Below are positions 43,714-49,755 of a stretch of 49,755 nt of DNA, in pieces. This DNA is from Acetivibrio cellulolyticus CD2. GTDB lineage: Bacteria; Bacillota; Clostridia; Acetivibrionales; Acetivibrionaceae. Position numbers and translations under genes: made by a program. The stretch covers positions 19,392 through 69,146 of the forward strand of contig NZ_JH556652.1 of the NCBI RefSeq assembly GCF_000179595.2, given 5' to 3'. Numbering within the stretch: position 1 is the stretch's first letter; each line of letters starts with the position of its first letter. The notes under the pieces were generated by a model, which made no database searches, was not told the DNA's origin, and saw nothing but the letters and a program-made list of their open reading frames with translations.

Positions 43714-43833
43714 AATCTTCTCAGTAAGCTTTTTTTATTTTACCCTGCTCGGGCTTTACGAGCAGATCTTCTCAGCGAGTTTTTCTTTATATTACCTTGC
43801 TCGTACTCTACGAGCAAATGATTTTCTATATTT
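43714..43833 (-). ncRNA. Type III antitoxin RNA, two 51-bp repeats
   Basis: Two tandem units of 51 bp, 43715-43765 and 43766-43816. Both begin (plus strand) ATCTTCTCAG and end in a hairpin: CTGCTCG/CGAGCAG in one and TTGCTCG/CGAGCAA in the other. The first pair changes C-G to T-A while pairing is kept, which is covariation within the array. The position between promoter and toxin matches type III antitoxins, whose repeats are cut by the toxin and bind it as a pseudoknot. Confidence 0.85.
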
Positions 43834-43861
43834 AGTATATCATAAATTAAATAAAAGTAAA
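43834..43861 (-). promoter_or_regulatory. Promoter of the type III system
   Basis: On the minus strand TTTACT and TATACT, 16 bases apart, ending just before the first repeat. Confidence 0.6.
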
Positions 43862-43980
43862 ACACTTATTTTATCCTAATTTTCTATTTTTCTTTAACCC
43901 TTGCAAAGCTTTCATTTTAACAAAATTTAGAAGTTTGTCACATAAATAAAGCCCTCGGCCCAAATAAAAAGTGCATTAAC

Positions 43981-44301
43981 CTATATTTCCGAAGTGTAAC
44001 TAATACATTCTAACGTAACTGCATCTTTGCATTTAACAACAAGGCTCAAGAAATCCACTAAATTTCTGCCTACTAATTCCACATAGTTATCAGACATCGA
44101 AGGACTTACAATATAAACTGGCGACTCATGCAGCTCTTTATCATTCTTGACGATACAATAATGGATTCCATCAGTTCCTGAGTGAGCAAAAATAACCGCC
44201 TGCAAAGGTGTACAAAAATAGCTTTCAAAATCCCTGGTCATAATAAGACCTATCGCTTCTAGATCTTCCTTTATTTCAAATAACTTATCTAAAAGTGTCA
44301 T
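43981..44301 (-). CDS. SMI1/KNR4 (SUKH)-like protein
   Basis: 106 residues from an ATG at 44301 with GGAGG 8 bases upstream. The segment AVIFAHSGTDGIHYCIV and later VSPSMSDNYVELVGRNLVDFL follow a pattern I associate with SMI1/KNR4-like proteins; these often act as immunity proteins against contact toxins. No partner toxin with a matching domain is clear in the neighbourhood. Lone immunity-type genes are common in such regions. Confidence 0.6.
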   Translation of the reverse strand: MTLLDKLFEIKEDLEAIGLIMTRDFESYFCTPLQAVIFAHSGTDGIHYCIVKNDKELHESPVYIVSPSMSDNYVELVGRNLVDFLSLVVKCKDAVTLECISYTSEI

Positions 44302-44509
44302 TTTTACTTCCTCCAGCAATATTTAACTATTTAATTTCTTGATCTTATCGTTATCCTCTAAAATATTCTTTAAAAATACTTTTCGTTTATATCTTATAAT
44401 CAGTTGTTAAATTTTCCATTTCATTAGATAATTGGGTATAATTAGGTTTCCCAGATTTCTTATTTTTTAATAAAGATGACTTCCTTAATATTCTCCTATA
44501 AACAAACTA

Positions 44510-44522
44510 GTGCACCGTGCAC
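44510..44522. repeat. 13-bp palindromic repeat, left copy
   Basis: GTGCACCGTGCAC, directly against the stop codon of the nuclease-like gene; a copy with one change is at 45944-45956. The pair brackets the gene. Confidence 0.7.
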
Positions 44523-45929
44523 TTAATAACCATAAATAAGTTTCTTGCTTAGAGTTCTACCTATATTAAAAATAACATGAGAGGAATCACCTGGTTGTCT
44601 ATTAAAAATAGATTCTTTTTTTAATTCCAACCTATTTTTATGACCTATCAATATTCCTGCTCCAGAAGCCTCAATCTCTTTTTTAATATCCCTACCTTTA
44701 AATGTATATGTAAAAATATATTCCAAATGGGATTCTACAAGAAAATAAAATGTATTGCAGTATACTTGGTAATTTTGCCATTTTGAATCCCTTAAAAAAT
44801 CTTCTGCACTTGCCTTTACCTCGATTATTGCAATTTTGCTTTCATTATCATATCCAATACAATCCCATCTGTAATTTTTATATGAAACTTCAGCAGCTGC
44901 AATATAATTCTTTTCAAATAAGTACTTTAAAGCTAACTGTTGTAATCGGCCATGCTCCAGAAGTTCTTTAGAACTCAATGTATTTGTTAACTCTATTCTG
45001 TCAAAAAAGGTTTTAACATCCGTTTTTTTAATCTGTTTTATTTCTTCCTCAATGCAGACTTTTTCTTCTTCTAATTGCTTGATCCGTTCCTTCTGGTTTT
45101 TGATTTTTTCTTTTAAAGGCCCACTTAAGCCTCTGATCATTTTATTCCTATAAAACGGTTCCTTTGGGTAAGAGTCTCTAACAAACTCAGGAACATTATT
45201 GTAGTCATATTCAATTCTTCCTTTGAATTTTTTTCTTTTTCGGTATTCTTCTACAAACCTATCAACATCAGGTATTACCCAAATATAATTCTCATCATCG
45301 AATACTACCACTTCAAGCTTTTTAAGCTTTTGCTGCCAGCTGTAATCAAGACGTTTTATCAAAACCTTTACATTTTCTGTGGTTTCATCATTGTATTCAA
45401 GTGGGGCATCGGCAACACCGATATGCTCAAGTAAAAAATCCTGTTCCTCCTGGTTATATATTTTGAATTCTTTTATAGCATCTGATATAGCTTTCTGACT
45501 ATCTTTCAAATCTTCTATTTCAGTCTTTATAGCATTTTCCCTTCTGTCTAATTCATCAAGCTTGTATCTAGCTCTTTCTTTCATTCTCTTAACTTCCTGC
45601 TTCTTTTCAAGGTAAGCAGGATACAAAGTTTTTAAATCAGATCTCCGGGTATTAGGGTTTGTGTTTCCAAGTACTTCATCTAATCCTTCCCATTCGTTAT
45701 TATCAAAGAAGTCTTTTAAGACCAACGCTTTGATACCTAACTCTCTAAGATTTTTATAAGAAGCTTCAGAAACAATATTTTTTACTTGTTGGCACATGCT
45801 ATTGAACTGAGATAATTTTTTAACTTGGTCATAACTCACATTCATTGAAAGTGATATGTCTTTAGGCTTTAGTCCTTCTTCAAGTTGTTTTAAAATAAGC
45901 TTACTTAAAGTATCTATACCATTAATCAT
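44523..45929 (-). CDS. MmcB-like PD-(D/E)XK nuclease with coiled coils
   Basis: About 468 residues from the ATG at 45929; the frame also stays open to a GTG at 45956 within the palindrome. The N-terminus has a helix-turn-helix-like segment (LKPKDISLSMNVSYDQVKKL), the middle has long coiled coils, and the C-terminus from about 335 has WDCIGYDNES then IAIIEVKASAEDFLRD, the D...ExK pattern of MmcB-type nucleases. It probably acts on DNA. Both ends of the gene carry the same 13-bp palindromic repeat, which suggests insertion as a unit. Confidence 0.75.
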   Translation of the reverse strand: MINGIDTLSKLILKQLEEGLKPKDISLSMNVSYDQVKKLSQFNSMCQQVKNIVSEASYKNLRELGIKALVLKDFFDNNEWEGLDEVLGNTNPNTRRSDLKTLYPAYLEKKQEVKRMKERARYKLDELDRRENAIKTEIEDLKDSQKAISDAIKEFKIYNQEEQDFLLEHIGVADAPLEYNDETTENVKVLIKRLDYSWQQKLKKLEVVVFDDENYIWVIPDVDRFVEEYRKRKKFKGRIEYDYNNVPEFVRDSYPKEPFYRNKMIRGLSGPLKEKIKNQKERIKQLEEEKVCIEEEIKQIKKTDVKTFFDRIELTNTLSSKELLEHGRLQQLALKYLFEKNYIAAAEVSYKNYRWDCIGYDNESKIAIIEVKASAEDFLRDSKWQNYQVYCNTFYFLVESHLEYIFTYTFKGRDIKKEIEASGAGILIGHKNRLELKKESIFNRQPGDSSHVIFNIGRTLSKKLIYGY

Positions 45930-45943
45930 ACAATTAACCCCGT

Positions 45944-45956
45944 GTGCATCGTGCAC
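45944..45956. repeat. 13-bp palindromic repeat, right copy
   Basis: GTGCATCGTGCAC, one mismatch from 44510-44522. It separates a good AAGGAG from any ATG, so it has probably been added at the gene's start. Confidence 0.65.
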
Positions 45957-45969
45957 TCCTTAATAATTA

Positions 45970-46539
45970 TTAAACTTTTTTATCTCCTTTGAGCATATCT
46001 CTAACTTTATAATATTGCTCAATTGTCACTATTCCCATTTTTACATACCTTTTATTAGTTAACATATATTTCACTGTTGATTTAAACCATTTTCCGCCCC
46101 TCTTAGTTTCTACCCCTTCGGAATTCAATTTATCTGCAATTTCCCGCAGAGATCTGCCTTCTATATATGAGTCATATAAAAATTTTATTGTACTCTCATC
46201 TGCTAAAGGTTTAGATCCAGATGATCGGTTTTCAAGATTTCTTATTTTCTCTAAGAGCTGCTTTTCATTATTGCGACAATCATTATGAAATGTTGTTTCA
46301 AATATCCTGAAGTATGTATACCTATATCCTTGGTAAAGAATTGCATTTTTAGCGGTAGAACTTCCTTGAATAAGCTCTATATCTATTCCGTATTTTTGTG
46401 CTAGAGTAAGTCGCAAATTCAAGAAATATAGAGTGTCAAAACCTGTACCATGTTCCCATATTTCTGTTATTTTATATTTTTCTATGTTGTTAAATATCAT
46501 TTTTATATAACAATCATTAATTTTCTCAACGTAATTCAT
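45970..46539 (-). CDS. Recombinase-domain protein without catalytic part (189 aa)
   Basis: 189 residues, ATG with GGAGT. The C-terminal half (SLREIADKLNSEGVETKRGG ... TVKYMLTNKRYVKMG) matches the Recombinase domain of large serine recombinases. The N-terminal ~95 residues do not contain a resolvase catalytic serine region. It may be a fusion with another N-terminal domain or a truncated gene. It ends 14 bases before the right palindromic repeat. Confidence 0.6.
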   Translation of the reverse strand: MNYVEKINDCYIKMIFNNIEKYKITEIWEHGTGFDTLYFLNLRLTLAQKYGIDIELIQGSSTAKNAILYQGYRYTYFRIFETTFHNDCRNNEKQLLEKIRNLENRSSGSKPLADESTIKFLYDSYIEGRSLREIADKLNSEGVETKRGGKWFKSTVKYMLTNKRYVKMGIVTIEQYYKVRDMLKGDKKV

Positions 46540-46904
46540 ATATTACTCCGTATAAAAATATATTTGTACTTCTCATCTATTATATATTAAATAATAGTAA
46601 AAGAAAAGATAATAAGACAGATAAAATAACCTCATTTAAGATAAAAGCAAAATAATTTAAAGCCCCAAGTATTACAAGAATTTTTAAAAGTCTGAATTTT
46701 AGAAGATACCCGTCTAAAAAGTATAATTGTAAATTTTTGGTTCTGACTAACATGGTGCTAAATAGTAAAAATTTGGTACACATTTACAATAGCCAATGTA
46801 AAAATTACCAGAAACTTGGATGATTAATAAGAGGAAACGAGAAAATTAACACATATTAATACATATTAGTAAAATTATGGAAGCAATAGGCGCGGAAAGC
46901 TATT
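46540..46904. other. AT-rich region
   Basis: 365 bases. A hydrophobic minus-strand open frame at 46580-46783 has no ribosome site. Nothing else clear. Confidence 0.4.
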
Positions 46905-47717
46905 TTAGTTTAAAGCGATATTTCTACATATAATCGATCTAAATATTCTGCCCTGAGCTGTTGCTTGATTAAGATGTTTAATACAATCAAAGAATTTATC
47001 TTTGTACTGATTCAATAATTGAGCAAGATCTGCTAGTGCCTTTGGAGTATATATAATTCTTTTCTTATTAAGTATATTGCGAACTTGATTTTTTGCCTTC
47101 TTATTGTGATCAAGCCTTGATGTACCGGCATATTGTATCTGGAGCTTTACCTGGAACTGATAATACAAATCACCTGTTAATTCATTTTCAAGACAGTTTT
47201 CAATTACATAAAACCAGTCATAACCGCCAAGCTGCCTTAGAACTACATATAACTTTTCGGGTCTGTTAAGACCAAGTATGTTTTGAAGAGTTTTGGCATT
47301 AAAGGTTTTATATTGACTTTTGGTACCACACAGCAAAAAATAGATAACAAGTCTTTTGACCTGAACCGGAGCTGACTGGAATTCGTAGTCATGAATGAAA
47401 TTTGGAAGTTCGACATAGTTATTTTCATGAAAATCTAATTCACCACTAGAATTAACAAAGCTGTTTTCAATTAATACTGTATCTTTAGTATTTTCATCAA
47501 TTACATAAAAACCTTTTTCAGATAGGGATTTTATGCAATTGTAGTGAGTGCTTTCAGCCATATGCCCCTCACATTTTACTTCTTTACGATTGACTCCGCC
47601 TTGAACGGTTCCATCATTCTCCTGGTATTGCATATAAGTAGTAACATGATCTATTTCTTTTTTTGAAAGCTTTTCTTGTATAATTTTTTTCATCAGCTTA
47701 ATTGTTGCTTTAGCCAT
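46905..47717 (-). CDS. Winged-helix protein, possible plasmid replication initiator
   Basis: 270 residues, ATG with AGGAGG. The N-terminus has KEVKCEGHMAESTHYNCIKS then LSEKGFYVI, like a winged-helix domain in which a helix follows the recognition turn; this is common in Rep initiators. The C-terminal part is helical and basic. No named initiator family is certain. It is the only Rep-like gene in the window. Confidence 0.5.
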   Translation of the reverse strand: MAKATIKLMKKIIQEKLSKKEIDHVTTYMQYQENDGTVQGGVNRKEVKCEGHMAESTHYNCIKSLSEKGFYVIDENTKDTVLIENSFVNSSGELDFHENNYVELPNFIHDYEFQSAPVQVKRLVIYFLLCGTKSQYKTFNAKTLQNILGLNRPEKLYVVLRQLGGYDWFYVIENCLENELTGDLYYQFQVKLQIQYAGTSRLDHNKKAKNQVRNILNKKRIIYTPKALADLAQLLNQYKDKFFDCIKHLNQATAQGRIFRSIICRNIALN

Positions 47718-48074
47718 TTATTTACCTCCTTTCCTTCAATAAATATAGTGTAAAATTTATATTTCTTTACTTTCAAGTAAAAATGAACCCCTTGCTCTCA
47801 ACCTTATATTAAAACGATATAAAAATCGCTCTTGATAAAAATAAATAAAGTGCATATAATATTACTAAATGGCAATATAATGCCCGAGGCTTATGTTATT
47901 GTTTCTTTAAAATAGCTGCTAACTACTAAAAGAAACCACATAAACCAGATTGATTTGTTAACCTGAGGCAAGGTTATATAATTTAAAATTTTTATGTTAC
48001 AATAAAAAGCTTTAAAGCTTTTTTTTGTTTATCACATCCTTTCATAAATCCTTTAAAAATATATAAAAACATAA

Positions 48075-48106
48075 AAAACTTCTTCATGCGAATATGAAGA
48101 AGTTTT
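48075..48106. terminator. Strong hairpin
   Basis: A 13-bp perfect stem (AAAACTTCTTCAT/ATGAAGAAGTTTT) around a 6-nt loop. Confidence 0.6.
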
Positions 48107-48130
48107 AACTTCTGGTTACTCAAAAATTCT

Positions 48131-48198
48131 AAAAATATATCGTTAATACTTGTAAATTTCGAAGAAATTGTATATAATATAACTAACGATATATTTTT
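48131..48198 (+). promoter_or_regulatory. Promoter inside a 15-bp inverted repeat
   Basis: TTGTAA at 48150 and TATAAT at 48173 (17-bp spacer) sit between perfect inverted arms AAAAATATATCGTTA (48131-48145) and its complement (48184-48198). A repressor bound to both arms would close the promoter. Confidence 0.65.
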
Positions 48199-48265
48199 CG
48201 GAATATTCGAGGCGGGTTGTTATCTCACTAACTTTGGTCGGTGAACGAGATTCAGCCCGTTTCTT
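48185..48265 (+). ncRNA. Candidate small RNA
   Basis: About 80 nt downstream of a good promoter, ending in a hairpin CGGGTTG/CAGCCCG (48213-48219 with 48253-48259), an inner ATCTC/GAGAT stem, and then TTTCTTC. No ORF is present. The segment runs toward the 3' end of the gene at 48402-49001 on the other strand, so antisense action is possible but unproven. Confidence 0.5.
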
Positions 48266-48401
48266 CATGTCCACAAATATATTAAAATTTCATAATTTTT
48301 GCTATTTTTTATTCTAATTTTACCACAACGATTTATTTTTTCAACTTATATTTTTATTTTCCCACATTTGGTATCTATTTATGAAAGATTTTCATTGAAT
48401 G

Positions 48402-49001
48402 TTAAATTCCTAAAATATTTTTTAAAGTTAGCATTCTATCAACATAGTCTTCAGGGGTTAGTTTTAATGCTTCTCCATTTTTTGATGATTTACGCATTTC
48501 TATTACATAGCTCATGGTTCCGTGTTTATCTCTAAATCCTAATTCGTTGAGAAGTTCTTTGTTTTTATTAAAGGCGTCAATATATTTTCTTCGCTTACTA
48601 TTTTTTGCATCAGAACGAGAACGAGTGAAACATTCGAAACGTATGCAAAAATCTCTTGATAAAATATTAATAAGTAAACAAATGGGTGCATCATTACTTG
48701 GCGGATTATTTTTATTAACGTGAATGTACAATTCAAAGTTTGGGGCAGAATTGTCATCATAAGATTTATATGGATTTTTAGTACTAAAATCTTCACATGC
48801 GATGCCCTTATCCTTTAAAATTTTTTTTATTTTTTCAAAATAAGAATTTCTTATTGTTAAATCTTCAGTCGGCACATTTACTGCTTTTCTAAGTGTATCT
48901 AATGCCCATATATTTAAAGATTTTCCTTCAGCATATGCTTTATTTATAAATATTTGTTTTAAATCTTCTCCCACACTTAGCTTTAAAGTAAGTTCATCCA
49001 T
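48402..49001 (-). CDS. Ribbon-helix-helix-like protein with unknown C-terminal domain
   Basis: 199 residues from an ATG at 49001 (AGGAGAGG upstream); the frame extends to 49073 without a site. The first ~45 residues (DELTLKLSVGEDLKQIF then INKAYAEGKSLNIWALDTLRKAVN) follow the Arc/HicB-type ribbon-helix-helix pattern. The rest is alpha/beta with an ECFTRSRSDAKNSKRRKYID segment. It may be a regulator or antitoxin-like protein; no toxin gene is adjacent. Confidence 0.6.
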   Translation of the reverse strand: MDELTLKLSVGEDLKQIFINKAYAEGKSLNIWALDTLRKAVNVPTEDLTIRNSYFEKIKKILKDKGIACEDFSTKNPYKSYDDNSAPNFELYIHVNKNNPPSNDAPICLLINILSRDFCIRFECFTRSRSDAKNSKRRKYIDAFNKNKELLNELGFRDKHGTMSYVIEMRKSSKNGEALKLTPEDYVDRMLTLKNILGI

Positions 49002-49122
49002 AAAGACCTCTCCTAACTTTGAATTAATTAATATGAAAAAATTATATACTATAAATTCAATCGATGTCAACAAAAAAAAGATATTACCGATAAATAGAGG
49101 TATACCTCGATTACTAAACGGA

Positions 49123-49755
49123 TTATATTGCTGTTAGCTCTTCGATTAGATACTTAATATTTTTTATCATTTCCGCTTTATCATTTTGCGATAGATTTTT
49201 AAATGATTCTAAAAGCTTAGACCTTAAAGACTGTATTAAAATTGAAACTTCAGTTTTATTGTTTTCGATAGTGTTTGATTTAGCTAGTGGGCAGCTAATA
49301 TTTATAGGTACTGTTGTATTTAATATGCTGCTGTCGCCAGCTTTTAGTTTTTCCAATACATTCTTTTGAGCATCTTTATCAAGGCGTGATATCTCAATTG
49401 CCTTGGCAAACCCTATATTATTTTCTTTAATTTGTTCTTTCAGGTCTGGAATTATATCTTTTGCTATTTTTATTTCGTTTTGTATGGTTCTTTGTGATTG
49501 ATTAGTTTTTTCAGCAATGAACTCTGTGAAGGGTTTAACCTTAAGACCATCACAATTATTTGATATTGTATTAGTATTATTTAGTTCATCGTAGATTTCT
49601 TTTTTCGCATAAGATATATACCACGATCCAAATAGTGAAAATCAGAACGTACAAGGTTCTCATCTAATTCCGCAAGCTCTTCCCTAAGTATATCGTCGTG
49701 ATCTAAATATTCGAATTTTATTTCTTCAAGATTCAGAAGCTTATGAGCCTCCAAC
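49123..49755 (-). pseudogene. ParB-like protein, frameshifted and cut by the window edge
   Basis: From the right edge the frame encodes LREELAELDENLVRSDFHYL, typical of ParB N-terminal domains, until about 49610; there the frame changes, and the rest (KKEIYDELNNTN..., then FTEFIAEKTNQSQRTIQNEI and KEQIKENNIGFAKAIEIS) continues to a stop at 49123. A loss of one base near CTTATGCG (about 49601-49613) explains it, or it is a sequencing error. ParB-like proteins serve plasmid partition or nucleoid occlusion. The start lies outside the window. Confidence 0.65.

Noticed and set aside
43715-43816. CRISPR-like pair of repeats
   Set aside because: The 51-bp units are contiguous with no spacer and fit a type III antitoxin.
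46580-46783. Minus-strand hydrophobic open frame of 67 codons
   Set aside because: No ribosome site and the sequence is a typical AT-rich chance ORF.

Overview
The DNA is AT-rich, with strong AGGAGG-type ribosome binding sites, frequent TTG/GTG starts, a Spo0E-like gene and clostridial-type regulators. This points to a spore-forming, low-GC Clostridia host. A ParM/ParR partition pair with a palindromic upstream region, a frameshifted ParB-like gene, a winged-helix (possibly replication) protein, several Xre regulators, a Tn3-family transposon and toxin-antitoxin-type genes suggest an extrachromosomal element (large plasmid) or a plasmid-like island. That is an inference; no replication origin is proven. 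No rRNA, tRNA or CRISPR array was seen.

Region 1 (10-20521, minus strand) is a Tad/Flp-type secretion or pilus operon: CpaF ATPase, TadB, TadC, CpaB, two CpaE-like proteins (one with a degenerate P-loop), a Flp-like prepilin and two TadE/TadG-like pseudopilins. It also encodes a PilZ domain protein, a polytopic VirB6/TrbL-like protein and a VirB2-like small membrane protein. The mix of Tad motor and T4SS-like membrane proteins suggests an envelope-spanning transfer or adhesion machine, possibly under c-di-GMP control. A 6.4-kb Tn4430-like Tn3-family transposon (11535-17928) interrupts a large secreted protein gene of this cluster. It carries tnpA, a TnpI-type tyrosine recombinase, a resolution site built of four 12-bp motifs, and passenger genes (two GIY-YIG proteins, one Fic protein). 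A 248-bp unit bounded by perfect 18-bp inverted repeats, holding a small Cys-rich gene on the opposite strand, sits inside the operon.

Region 2 (20567-26253) has a YdjM-like membrane protein preceded by about 334 nt that look like a large structured RNA, a second small RNA candidate with its own promoter and terminator, a cluster of three Xre regulators with three shared palindromic operators, and an alpha/beta hydrolase-histidine kinase-response regulator operon with overlapping genes. Region 3 (26490-30083) has a possible holin-like small toxin behind a 29-bp perfect hairpin, then the partition module. Region 4 (30300-39220) has a divergent chemoreceptor, a Spo0E-like gene with an RNA leader that could sequester its ribosome binding site, unknown small genes, iteron-like repeats, decayed genes and a RadC-like protein.

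Region 5 (39494-49755, minus strand) is an accessory/defence-like region: a stalk-domain secreted protein, an HNH-AP2 protein, a predicted ADP-ribosyltransferase, a serine resolvase, a type III toxin-antitoxin system (ToxN/CptN-like toxin plus a two-repeat RNA antitoxin), a SUKH-like protein, an MmcB-like nuclease gene bracketed by 13-bp repeats, a recombinase-domain protein, a small RNA candidate, a ribbon-helix-helix protein and the ParB-like gene cut by the window edge.
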